This document shows positions 37,645 to 45,492 of a stretch of 64,000 nucleotides of DNA, piece after piece. The DNA is from Dehalococcoidia bacterium. Lineage in GTDB: Bacteria; Chloroflexota; Dehalococcoidia; UBA2979. The translations under genes were made by a program, and so were the position numbers. Numbering within the stretch: the stretch's first letter is position 1; each line of letters begins with the position of its first letter. Below the pieces are notes generated by a model. It searched no databases, was not told the DNA's origin, and saw nothing but the letters and a program-made list of their open reading frames with translations. The stretch covers positions 1 to 64,000 of the forward strand of contig SHYS01000003.1 in NCBI GenBank assembly GCA_009692685.1, written 5' to 3'.

Positions 37645-39057
37645 CTAGCCGTTGAAGTACATCTCGTACTCGTACGGGGTGGGGCGCAGGCGGACCGAGG
37701 CCGCCTCTTCGCGCTTGATATCGAGCCACATGTCGAGCAAGTCCTGCGTAAAGACGCCGCCCTGCAGCAGGAAGTCGTGGTCGCCCTCAAGGGCGTCGAG
37801 CGCAGCATCGAGCGAGCCCGGAACCGTCGGGACCTTCGCGGCCTCCTCGGGCGGAAGCTCGTAGATGTTCTTGTCCAGCGGGTCGCCCGGGTCGATCTGC
37901 TTTTGGATGCCGTCGAGGCCGGCCATCAGCATGGCGGCGAAGGCCAGGTACGGGTTGCAGGTGGGGTCCGGCGGGCGGAACTCGATGCGCTTGGCGGCCG
38001 GTGCGCTCTCGTAGGTGGGGATGCGCACGGAGGCGGAGCGGTTGCGCGCCGAGTAGGCGAGGTTGACGGGCGCCTCGTAGCCCGGGACCAGGCGGCGGTA
38101 CGAGTTGGTCGAGGGTGCGGCGAAGGCAAGCACGGCGGGCGCGTGCTTCAGCAGGCCACCGACGTACCACCTGGCGAGCTGGGAGATCCCGGCGTAGCCG
38201 TTGCTGTCGTAGAAGAGTGGCTGGCCGTCCTTCCACAGCGACTGGTGCGTGTGCATGCCCGAGCCGTTGTCGCCGTACATCGGTTTGGGCATGAAGGTCG
38301 CGACCTTGCCAGCCTGACGAGCGACGTTGCGGACGAGGTACTTGTACCACTGGGAGCGGTCACCCTGGGTGACCAGCGTGTCGTGTGTGGTGCCGATCTC
38401 CTGCTGGCCGCCCGTGGCCACCTCGTGGTGGTCGATGAACGTCTCGATGCCGACAGCGTTGAGCGCTTCGGTCATCTTCCAGCGGAGGTCGGAGGTGGAG
38501 TCCCAGGGCGGGACGGGGGAGTAGCCCTCTTTGCCAGCGATCTTGAAGCCCAGGTTTGGGCCCTCGTCAGTGCCACTGTTCCAGGCACCTTCCTCGGAGT
38601 CCACGAAGTAGAAGGAGGTGTTGGTGCTGCTCTGGAAGCGGACGTCGTCGAAGATGAAGAACTCGAGCTCGGGGCCGAAGTAGGCAGTGTCCGCGATGCC
38701 GGTTGTGCGCAGGTACTCCTCGGCCTTGCGGCCGACGTAGCGCGGGTCGCGCGAGTAGCGTGCCTTGGTCAGCGGGTCGGAGACGTCGCAGATCAGGGTG
38801 ATCGCGTTGGGGCTCGGGATCGGGTCGATGACGGCGGTCTCGATGTCCGGCATGGCGAGCATGTCGGATTCCTGGATCTGCTGGAAGCCGCGGAGGCTGG
38901 AGCCGTCGAAGCCGTTGCCTTCGACGAAGAGGCTCTCCTTGACCTTGTTGATGGGGATGGTGAAGTGCTGCCAGCGACCGGGAAGGTCGGTGATGCGCAG
39001 GTCGAACCGTCGAATCTTGTTCGCTTCTGCGAGCCTCAGGAGTTCTTCGACCGTCAC
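37645..39057 (-). CDS. glnA: Glutamine synthetase type I
   Basis: Makes glutamine from glutamate, ammonia and ATP, the main ammonium-assimilation step. The 470-residue dodecameric type has [45 protein letters not shown] and [16 protein letters not shown]. Tyr399 in [11 protein letters not shown] matches the adenylylation site of the E. coli enzyme (Tyr397), so activity may be controlled covalently; the adenylyltransferase is not here. GTG 39055-39057 follows AAGGGA. The four-site operator at 39183-39220, 126 bases upstream, suggests transcriptional control by the next gene. Confidence 0.95.
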   Translation of the reverse strand: MTVEELLRLAEANKIRRFDLRITDLPGRWQHFTIPINKVKESLFVEGNGFDGSSLRGFQQIQESDMLAMPDIETAVIDPIPSPNAITLICDVSDPLTKARYSRDPRYVGRKAEEYLRTTGIADTAYFGPELEFFIFDDVRFQSSTNTSFYFVDSEEGAWNSGTDEGPNLGFKIAGKEGYSPVPPWDSTSDLRWKMTEALNAVGIETFIDHHEVATGGQQEIGTTHDTLVTQGDRSQWYKYLVRNVARQAGKVATFMPKPMYGDNGSGMHTHQSLWKDGQPLFYDSNGYAGISQLARWYVGGLLKHAPAVLAFAAPSTNSYRRLVPGYEAPVNLAYSARNRSASVRIPTYESAPAAKRIEFRPPDPTCNPYLAFAAMLMAGLDGIQKQIDPGDPLDKNIYELPPEEAAKVPTVPGSLDAALDALEGDHDFLLQGGVFTQDLLDMWLDIKREEAASVRLRPTPYEYEMYFNG

Positions 39058-39182
39058 GTCTGTATCCCTTCCAGAGGCGCCGCGTGGCGTCTCTCCCCCC
39101 CGTCGGCTGGGCCGACCGTGTCGTCGTCGGGCAGTATTTGTTCCCGCCGCCGAACTCGATATGTCGAGGCTAACCAGAGGTG

Positions 39183-39220
39183 GTTTCGCGCTCGTTACTT
39201 CACTGTTACGGAGATGTTTC
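39183..39220 (-). promoter_or_regulatory. GlnR-like operator of four half-sites upstream of glnA
   Basis: On the minus strand the sequence reads GAAAC-N6-GTAAC-N6-GTAAC-N6-GAAAC: half-sites at 39216-39220, 39205-39209, 39194-39198 and 39183-39187. Each spacer is exactly six bases, giving an 11-bp period. That is the layout of actinobacterial GlnR boxes (gTnAC-n6-GaAAC) and of OmpR-family direct repeats in general. Confidence 0.78.
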
Positions 39221-39311
39221 CAAATCTAGCGGACGCCCGGAACGAGCCCTGCGAGGTATAGCACACCGCCGAGACTGGTGGCCGACGGGATCCAGCGAGA
39301 AAGCGCGAGCG

Positions 39312-39998
39312 TTATTCGGAGCGCCGCGGCGTGTCGTCGATGAAGCGGTAGCCGACGTTGCGCACGGTCTCGATGTATGGCTCATGCCGCTCGATCTTTG
39401 AGCGGATGCGGCGGATGTGCACATCCACGGTGCGCGAGCCGCCGTAGTAGTCGTAGCCCCAGACGCGGTTCAGCAGTGCCTCGCGGGTGAAGGGCTTACC
39501 GGGGTTGGAGACGAGGAAGCGCAGGAGCTCGTATTCCTTGTAGGTGAGGTCGACGACTTCGTCATCGACGGTCACGGTGTAGCGGTCGAGGTCGACAATG
39601 AGTGCCCCGTGGCGCAGGATGGCGCCGGTGATGTCGCCGGTGCGAGACCACAGGGCACGTCCGATTCGCAGTCGTACCTCATCCTCGTCGAGCGGCCCGA
39701 GTAGCACGTCGTCGACGCTCACACCCGGTCCAACCAGGCCGAACTGCTGCGGTCGCGCGATCGCGATGATCGCGACGCCGTCCCGCAGGTGGGGATCGCG
39801 GAGTAACGCGGCTACACCGCCGGCGGTCAACCCGAGATCCATGTCGAGGAGGATAACGGCGGGGTTCCACTCGCGCGCCATGAGCAGGCCGCGTTCGATG
39901 GCCGGCTCGGCGCGTACAAGGTACCCGTCACGCCGTGCGGCGGCTGTGACGGTTTCAACGTGCGCAGCGTTCTCGGAGATGACGAGGATGTTTAGCAC
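39312..39998 (-). CDS. OmpR-family response regulator, GlnR-like, atypical receiver
   Basis: A 228-residue regulator from GTG 39996-39998. The receiver part has the phosphorylation-site Asp52 (VILLDMDLG), but the acidic pair near residue 8-10 reads SEN, and the conserved Lys is replaced by GPLDEDE, so phosphorylation may be lost. The DNA-binding winged helix (VDLTYKEYELLRFLVSNPGK, WGYDYYGGSRTVDVHIRRIR, VRNVGYRF) is intact. No kinase is adjacent. Its position upstream of glnA, the orphan state and the boxes at 39183 resemble GlnR. A -10 like TACAAT (40005-40010) puts the transcript start at the GTG, so it may be leaderless. Confidence 0.88.
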   Translation of the reverse strand: MLNILVISENAAHVETVTAAARRDGYLVRAEPAIERGLLMAREWNPAVILLDMDLGLTAGGVAALLRDPHLRDGVAIIAIARPQQFGLVGPGVSVDDVLLGPLDEDEVRLRIGRALWSRTGDITGAILRHGALIVDLDRYTVTVDDEVVDLTYKEYELLRFLVSNPGKPFTREALLNRVWGYDYYGGSRTVDVHIRRIRSKIERHEPYIETVRNVGYRFIDDTPRRSE

Positions 39999-40154
39999 TC
40001 GGAGATTGTACGGGGAGAGGTCTCCTCTGGGGCGAGAGTCAGTGACGAGGTGGCAGGTCGCTGCTACCATCCACCCCCGCGGTTGATCCCCTGAATCGCG
40101 CAAGAGACTGTCGCCGCCGGCACGGATGCCGCATCGGCTATGCGAGGGCGCGCA

Positions 40155-41207
40155 ATGAACGTTATCGAAACTGTCGATCTGACGAAGCTGTACGGCAACA
40201 AGTCCATCGCCCTGATCGCGCTCAATCTGGAGGTGGCGAAGGGGATGGTGTTCGGCCTGGTCGGGCCGAACGGTGCCGGAAAATCCACCACCTTCCGGAT
40301 CCTTCTGGGGCTTCAGAAGCCTACGGCGGGGTCGGTGGAGGTGCTGGGCGAGCCGATGTCGCCGGAACGGGCGGACTTGCGTCGCCGTATCGGGTTCATG
40401 CCGGCCAATCCGAGCTTCCCGAAGAACTTGACGCCAATCCAGTACCTGGAGTTCGTCGGTGCGATCACGGGGATGCCGGACGACAAGGCGAAGGTCCAAC
40501 TATCGAGGCTGCTACAGGTGGTGGACCTGAGCAGTGCCGCCGGCCAGAAGATCGAGGGGCTCTCGACAGGCATGCTGACGCGACTCGGCATCGCCGCGGC
40601 GCTGATGAACGATCCGGAGTTGCTAATCTTCGACGAGCCGACGTCAGGACTCGATCCGTCGGGGCGCAAGCAGATCATCGAGCTGATTCGAGAGCTGTCC
40701 GGTCACGACCGCACGATCGTGCTCGCGACACACATCTTGAGCGACGTGGAGCGTGTCTGCACCGACGTTGGGATCATCTCGGGCGGCCGGATGATCTACA
40801 CGGGTCCGATGTCCGAGATGCGCCGGTTGGCGCGTCAGGCCACAGTCTCTGTCGAGATCGAAGGCAACACCACCGCGTTCGAGCAGCAGATCCACACGCT
40901 GGACGAAATCGGTTCGCTGGCCTGGGAACGGCTGGGTGCGGAGTTCCGTATCACGTTCCTGGGCGCCGAGGCCATTCCCGTCTACGTGCAGAAGGTGCTG
41001 GGCCTCGTGGACAGGACCGGCGTCGAGTTGTTGCACATCCGTACCGGCGCGGACGAGATCGAGGAGGCGTTCCTGCGTCGCCTCGAGGAGGACCGGACAC
41101 GAGGCTTCCTGCGTGCGGCGGCCTGGGCCGCAGCGCAGGACAGCAGGGAAGCAAGCGAAGCGGAGATCCCGAGAGATGCAGGCGTTCCTGGCAATCCTCA
41201 GGTATGA
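40155..41207 (+). CDS. ABC transporter ATP-binding protein
   Basis: The energising subunit of an ABC-2 type exporter. The 350-residue protein starts at ATG 40155, with GAGGG 8 bases upstream. Walker A GPNGAGKS is at 37-44, the signature is a divergent LSTGML, Walker B is LLIFDEPTSGLDP and the switch His is in LATHILSD. About 110 extra C-terminal residues form a regulatory tail. It overlaps the permease gene by 32 bases. Confidence 0.93.
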   Translation: MNVIETVDLTKLYGNKSIALIALNLEVAKGMVFGLVGPNGAGKSTTFRILLGLQKPTAGSVEVLGEPMSPERADLRRRIGFMPANPSFPKNLTPIQYLEFVGAITGMPDDKAKVQLSRLLQVVDLSSAAGQKIEGLSTGMLTRLGIAAALMNDPELLIFDEPTSGLDPSGRKQIIELIRELSGHDRTIVLATHILSDVERVCTDVGIISGGRMIYTGPMSEMRRLARQATVSVEIEGNTTAFEQQIHTLDEIGSLAWERLGAEFRITFLGAEAIPVYVQKVLGLVDRTGVELLHIRTGADEIEEAFLRRLEEDRTRGFLRAAAWAAAQDSREASEAEIPRDAGVPGNPQV

Positions 41208-41892
41208 CCTCGGTCTGCTGAGCAGGTCGTGGCTGATCCGAATCTGGATCACGTTCCTCGTAGCATCGGCGGGGTTCTTGGTGGTGGTCTCCGCCACCGA
41301 GAAGGAACTCGCGTCGGAGATGCTGGCGGCGTACTACATCTACTTTCTGGCGCCGTCATCGGCGCTCGCGGTGTCGGTGATCACGTCGGGGGCCGTCGCC
41401 GGCGAGACCTCAACCGTGGCCGACTCGATCATGTCGAGGTCGGTGACGCGCGCCGAGTACCTGTGGGCGAAGATCGTCTCGCGACTCGGCGGCACGATGG
41501 TCGTGTACTTCCTGATCGTGGTGCCGTTTGCGTACCTCGTCACGCGCTACGCGGCGAAGGACACATCGGTGAGCGGTGTTGTCGGTGGACTGATGATGGC
41601 GGCGGTCCTGCTCGCGTTCCTCGCGGCGTTCGGGATCGCGCTGTCGACCGTGATGCGCAACGTGCTTGTCGCCGTCCTCGTCCTGTTGGTGACCATTGTG
41701 GGCTCCGGGGTAGTGCTGCAGTTCCTCGGCCTTGCCTGGATGTCGATGCCGGCGGTCATCGAAGGGCTGCCGGACACGTTCCGAGGCCGGACGCCGGGGT
41801 ACGACCAGATCTGTGTGCTGGTGGTCTTTCCCGTGCTGACGGCCGTGGCGATCGTCTCAGCGATGTGGGGCTTCCGCCAGAAGGACCTGTAG
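41176..41892 (+). CDS. ABC-2 type permease
   Basis: A 238-residue membrane protein starting at ATG 41176, with five to six predicted helices, for example ITFLVASAGFLVVVSATEKE, MVVYFLIVVPFAYLV and LVFPVLTAVAIVSAM-like segments. It has the ABC-2 pattern of an early GETSTVADSIMSRSVTRAEY loop. It works with the ATPase encoded just upstream. The transported substrate cannot be deduced. Confidence 0.88.
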   Translation: MQAFLAILRYDLGLLSRSWLIRIWITFLVASAGFLVVVSATEKELASEMLAAYYIYFLAPSSALAVSVITSGAVAGETSTVADSIMSRSVTRAEYLWAKIVSRLGGTMVVYFLIVVPFAYLVTRYAAKDTSVSGVVGGLMMAAVLLAFLAAFGIALSTVMRNVLVAVLVLLVTIVGSGVVLQFLGLAWMSMPAVIEGLPDTFRGRTPGYDQICVLVVFPVLTAVAIVSAMWGFRQKDL

Positions 41893-41901
41893 GCCGCACC
41901 G

Positions 41902-42198
41902 GTGCTCTCGACGCTGCGGTCGCTGCTCGCAGGGCTCGGCATTACCCGGGATATCGAGTACGTCGACCTGGGGAGTTACGGCGCACGGGCGCTCATCGGC
42001 GAGGTCCGCCGCACCAGACTCTGCCTAGGTGGCGGGCGTCGCGCGCTGACCGTGGCCCACGCACGTACGACCCGCCTCGAAGTGACGGAGGGCGGTCACC
42101 GAACGGTCCTTGATGTGCCAGCCTCGCGGGAACCTTGGCCGCTGTTGCTGGCGAGCGCGCTCGTGACACTGGTGGCACGCGGAGGAGACGAGCGGTGA
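41902..42198 (+). CDS. Hypothetical protein between the ABC permease and GerW-like genes
   Basis: A 98-residue protein from GTG 41902. It has ITRDIEYVDLGSYGARALIG, a basic middle and a hydrophobic stretch near the end (WPLLLASALVTLVA). Its stop overlaps the next gene (TGATG), so the two are coupled. Not recognised. Confidence 0.6.
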   Translation: MLSTLRSLLAGLGITRDIEYVDLGSYGARALIGEVRRTRLCLGGGRRALTVAHARTTRLEVTEGGHRTVLDVPASREPWPLLLASALVTLVARGGDER

Positions 42199-42560
42199 TG
42201 GATGCCACGCAGGCGCTGAACGAGCTGGTGCGAATCCCGGAGCACGTGGGTGCTGTGGTGTGCTTCGGCACGCCGACGACCACGGGGGAGCACACGGTGA
42301 TCCCGGTCGCGGAAGCGTTCTACGGCCTTGGGCTCGGCTATGGTGGCGGAGCTGACTCGGCCACGAGTGCGCAGGGTGGGGGCGGTGGGGGCGGCGGCGG
42401 ATCGAGATCGCGTGGTGTGGCGGTCATCGAGGTCGGGCCGACGGGGGTGCGGGTGCACCCGGTGCGCGACGACACCGTGATCACCCTTGCGGGCGTCGCC
42501 TTCGCCTCGATGGCGACGGCGATCGTGGCTCGGACACGGCTCAAGCTCATCCGCGGGTAG
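42198..42560 (+). CDS. GerW/YtfJ-like protein
   Basis: A 120-residue protein (ATG 42198, or GTG 42195 with GGAGGA upstream). It has the family pattern VIPVAEAFYGLGLGYGGG, a glycine-rich run of about nine residues, then GVAVIEVGPTGVRVHPV and a hydrophobic end (VITLAGVAFASMATAIVART). In spore formers GerW/YtfJ is a spore-coat or germination factor, but the family also occurs in non-sporulating bacteria, where the role is unknown. No other sporulation genes are in the window. Confidence 0.78.
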   Translation: MDATQALNELVRIPEHVGAVVCFGTPTTTGEHTVIPVAEAFYGLGLGYGGGADSATSAQGGGGGGGGGSRSRGVAVIEVGPTGVRVHPVRDDTVITLAGVAFASMATAIVARTRLKLIRG

Positions 42561-42676
42561 GGCGGGCGGGCGAGCACCTCGAGGTCGTGGCGCCGCCCAA
42601 CCCTGTGCGGGTCGCGGAAGTGCGCTATATTGCCGCGCGGTAAACCCGAGTTGTTCATGATTGCGAGGGGGAACGT

Positions 42677-43147
42677 TTGGCTGAGCCATTCCAGCTCACC
42701 GACGAGATGAAGGCAGCCATCGGCAAGGGTGGTGATCCTTCAACATACGAGGTGACAACGCAAGGCATCCGGTTGTTCGCACGGGCGGTCGGCTACCGGA
42801 ACCCGGTGTACTTCGACGAGGCATACGCCAAGTCGAAGGGGCACCCGACGCTGCCGGCGCCTCCCGGCTACTTTGGCGTCCAGGTGTGGGACCCTCGCAA
42901 GGGGAGCGCCGGTCCGCGACGGCTGTACGAGTCGCCGTTCACGCGCAACCTCAACGGCGGCACCGAGGTGGAGCCGATCAAGCACGCCTACGCGGGCGAC
43001 ACGCTGACGGCGGTGACATCGCTCGCGAACCTCGAAGGCGCAGTCGGCCGGCTGGGTCCGATGTTGATCCAGACGAGCGAGACGATTTACACCAACCAAA
43101 GGGGTGAGGTAGTCGCGAAGACACGCGGCACCGGCATCTCGTACTAG
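42677..43147 (+). CDS. FAS1-type dehydratase-like (MaoC N-terminal) protein
   Basis: A hot-dog-fold protein of 156 residues from TTG 42677, with GAGGGGG upstream. Typical parts are GIRLFARAVGYRNPVYFDEA, PTLPAPPGYFGVQVWDP and GTEVEPIKHAYAGDTLTAVT. It lacks an obvious catalytic Asp/His pair and probably pairs with the MaoC protein just downstream, as the two halves of (R)-hydroxyacyl dehydratases do. A -10 like TATATT lies at 42626-42631. Confidence 0.86.
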   Translation: MAEPFQLTDEMKAAIGKGGDPSTYEVTTQGIRLFARAVGYRNPVYFDEAYAKSKGHPTLPAPPGYFGVQVWDPRKGSAGPRRLYESPFTRNLNGGTEVEPIKHAYAGDTLTAVTSLANLEGAVGRLGPMLIQTSETIYTNQRGEVVAKTRGTGISY

Positions 43148-43172
43148 CCTCGAGGGACGAGCCTGTGAGGGG

Positions 43173-43625
43173 ATGGCCACACCAATGACGACAGAGTGGG
43201 CTCCGAAGCAAACCTACTGGAATGATATCGAGGTCGGTCACGAGATCTCGATGACGGAGGAGACGACCTCGCAGCGCCTAGTGATCTGGGCGGGTGCGTC
43301 GTACGACTTCTACCAGATTCACTACGATGACAACTTCGCGAAGAACAACAACCTGCCGGACATCATTGTCCACGGGGCGCTCAAGGGCATGTTCGTCGGC
43401 AAGCTGCTGGACGAGTTCGCCGGCGACGACGGCTGGATCAAGCGCTTTGCGGTCTCGTACCGCGGCATGGACCCGGCTCGCCAGGATCTGACGGTCTGGG
43501 GCAAGGTGACGCGGAAATACGAGGAGGGGGGCGAGGCGCTCGTCGACCTCGACGTTGGCGTTGCGCAGCCTAACGGCACGCAGACCACGCCCGGTACGGC
43601 GACCGTCCGCCTGCCGAAGCACTAG
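43173..43625 (+). CDS. MaoC-like dehydratase
   Basis: A 150-residue hot-dog protein with the catalytic Asp45 and His50 of the D-x4-H motif (SYDFYQIHYDDNFA), followed by IIVHGALKGMFVGKLLDEFA. Members hydrate enoyl-CoA or dehydrate 3-hydroxyacyl groups. Together with the preceding gene it likely forms a two-subunit enzyme of lipid or steroid-like metabolism (inference). The start is ATG 43173; a later ATG at 43185 is possible. Confidence 0.88.
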   Translation: MATPMTTEWAPKQTYWNDIEVGHEISMTEETTSQRLVIWAGASYDFYQIHYDDNFAKNNNLPDIIVHGALKGMFVGKLLDEFAGDDGWIKRFAVSYRGMDPARQDLTVWGKVTRKYEEGGEALVDLDVGVAQPNGTQTTPGTATVRLPKH

Positions 43626-43659
43626 GCGACAGACTGCGGCGATCCGAGGTGAGAGGAGT

Positions 43660-43675
43660 CGGGCCACGGGGCCCG
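43660..43675 (+). terminator. Hairpin after the MaoC gene
   Basis: CGGGCC (43660-43665) and GGCCCG (43670-43675) with a 4-base loop, followed by GCTTCTTCG. It lies 35 bases after the stop, a plausible but T-poor terminator. Confidence 0.55.
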
Positions 43676-43964
43676 GCTTCTTCGTGTCCATGTCGAATGG
43701 TGAACCGAGGGGCGTGGGTCTCGCTCATGGTTAGACAGGCTCACGATGAGCGGGGAGGAGTTCACCATGGGCAGGGGGGACTCACCATGAGCAGCGAAGG
43801 AGATCGAGGTCGCGGCCAGCGTGCGCTCGTAGCAGTGATTTGCTCGCACGGTCCCGTGTAGTGGCGCGAGGCCTCGCGCCCATCGGTATTGCACACGATG
43901 ACCTGAGTTGCGGTGCCGCGCCCCGAATCGGGTAGCGACGTGGCTCATCGAACTCGCGTGGTGA
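43676..43964. other. Spacer with degenerate repeats
   Basis: Between the two terminator hairpins there is no supported gene. The stretch 43725-43800 contains ACAGGCTCACGATGAGCGG and two CACCATG-type pieces, which look like worn relatives of the REP-like elements elsewhere in the window. Confidence 0.45.
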
Positions 43965-43995
43965 GATCAAAGAAAGCCGGGCGCAAGTGCCCGGC
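43965..43995 (-). terminator. Terminator of the nuo operon
   Basis: On the minus strand GCCGGGC, a 6-base loop, GCCCGGC and then TTTCTTTGATC, located 28 bases after the nuoN stop. The T-rich follow-on fits an intrinsic terminator. Confidence 0.8.
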
Positions 43996-44022
43996 TTCGC
44001 GGTGTCGTTTCGAGGGTGAGTG

Positions 44023-45492
44023 CTAGGAGTGGGTGGCGTACAGGGCGTTAGAGGCCATCTCGGCGACCTCGTAGAGCGGGCCGAAGTAGAGACCCACGCC
44101 GACCATCGCCACCAGCAGCACGCCGCTGAGGATGTACGACACCGGGGACAGGCGCCACCGCGAGGTGTCCCCGACGGGCGGGTAGAAGTAGAACTGCTTG
44201 ACGACCTGCAGGTAGTAGTAGAGGGAGACCGTGCTCATGATGACGGCGAGGCCGGCGAGCCAGAGGTAGCCACCACTCGCGGCTGCCTGGAAGAGGATGA
44301 ACTTCGTCGCGAAGCCGGCGAGCAGCGGCATGCCGCTCAGCGAGAAGAGGCCGGCGGTGATGACCAGCGCCAGAAACGGCTGGGTCTCGGCCAGCCCTCG
44401 GAACTCGGCGATCTCTTCCTTGCCGGTACGGTTGTGGAAGGCGATAACCGCGGTGAAGACCGCAAGGTTGGTGATCAGGTACCCGGCCATATGGAGGAGC
44501 AACGCCGAGGAAGCCGAGGAGCGGAGTTCGAGCGAGTCACTGGAGAGCACCGTCAGGCTCATCAGCATGAAGCCCACCTGGCCGATGGAGGAGTAGGCGA
44601 GCAGGCGCTTGATGTTGTTCTGCTGTAGTGCCACCAGGTTCCCGACGACCATCGTCGTGACGGAGAGGGTGGCAAACATCCAGCCCCAGTCGTGGCCGAG
44701 CGGTGCGAGGGGGCCCGTGAGCAGGCGGAGGAGGAGTGCGAAAGTAGCCGCCTTCGAGGTGGCAGAGAGGTAGGCCGTTATGGGCAGCGGAGCGCCCTCG
44801 TAGGCGTCAGGTGTCCACATGTGGAACGGGACCGCCGATGCCTTGAACGCGAGCCCGCCGATCGCCAGGGCGAGCCCGGCGAGGACCATCGCGCTGGTCT
44901 CGTGGTGCTCCTCGAAGGCAAGGCGAATCGCCTCGTAGGACGTCTGGCCGGTGGCTCCGTAGATGAGGCTGAGTCCGTAGAGCAACATCGCCGAGGCGAC
45001 GCCGCCGAGCAGGACGTACTTCAGGCCGGCCTCACCCGAGCGCGGGTCGGATTTGGCGAGGGAGACCGCGACGTAGAGCGAGAACGACAGCACCTCGATC
45101 GACAGGTAGGCCGTCAGCAGCTCGTTGGCGGCGGCCATGTAGGTCGCGCCGATGGTCGAGAGCAGGAGCAGCGCGTAGAACTCGCCCGGGTGGCGGATGT
45201 TCTTGTTCACGAACTCGTACGAACCAGCGATGACGATGACGACCGTCGCGTTGAAGAGCACGCGGAAGAACATCGTGAAGTTGTTGATGACGAGCAACTC
45301 ACCGAACTTCTCGTTGGTGCCCATGTAGGCGAGGCTGGCCGCCAGCGCCCCCAGTGCGCCCAGCGCCGCCGCGGCAGCCAGCAGTGTACTGGTCACCTTC
45401 CACTGCGCGCGGAAGGCGTCGAGGAGGACGACGATCATGGCGGTGCCGAATAGGATGAACTCCGGCGCCAGCAGTCCGTAGTTCGAGCTCAC
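44023..45492 (-). CDS. nuoN: NADH-quinone oxidoreductase subunit N
   Basis: Antiporter-like membrane subunit of complex I that helps pump protons. The 489-residue protein has about 14 helices with motifs such as LSIEVLSFSLYVAVSLAKSD, AFKASAVPFHMWTPDAYEGA, and the discontinuous-helix region HMAGYLITNLAVFTAVIAFH. Key Lys and Glu residues of the channel are present in these segments. It starts at GTG 45490-45492, overlapping nuoM as GTGA, and is the last gene of the operon. Confidence 0.95.
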   Translation of the reverse strand: MSSNYGLLAPEFILFGTAMIVVLLDAFRAQWKVTSTLLAAAAALGALGALAASLAYMGTNEKFGELLVINNFTMFFRVLFNATVVIVIAGSYEFVNKNIRHPGEFYALLLLSTIGATYMAAANELLTAYLSIEVLSFSLYVAVSLAKSDPRSGEAGLKYVLLGGVASAMLLYGLSLIYGATGQTSYEAIRLAFEEHHETSAMVLAGLALAIGGLAFKASAVPFHMWTPDAYEGAPLPITAYLSATSKAATFALLLRLLTGPLAPLGHDWGWMFATLSVTTMVVGNLVALQQNNIKRLLAYSSIGQVGFMLMSLTVLSSDSLELRSSASSALLLHMAGYLITNLAVFTAVIAFHNRTGKEEIAEFRGLAETQPFLALVITAGLFSLSGMPLLAGFATKFILFQAAASGGYLWLAGLAVIMSTVSLYYYLQVVKQFYFYPPVGDTSRWRLSPVSYILSGVLLVAMVGVGLYFGPLYEVAEMASNALYATHS

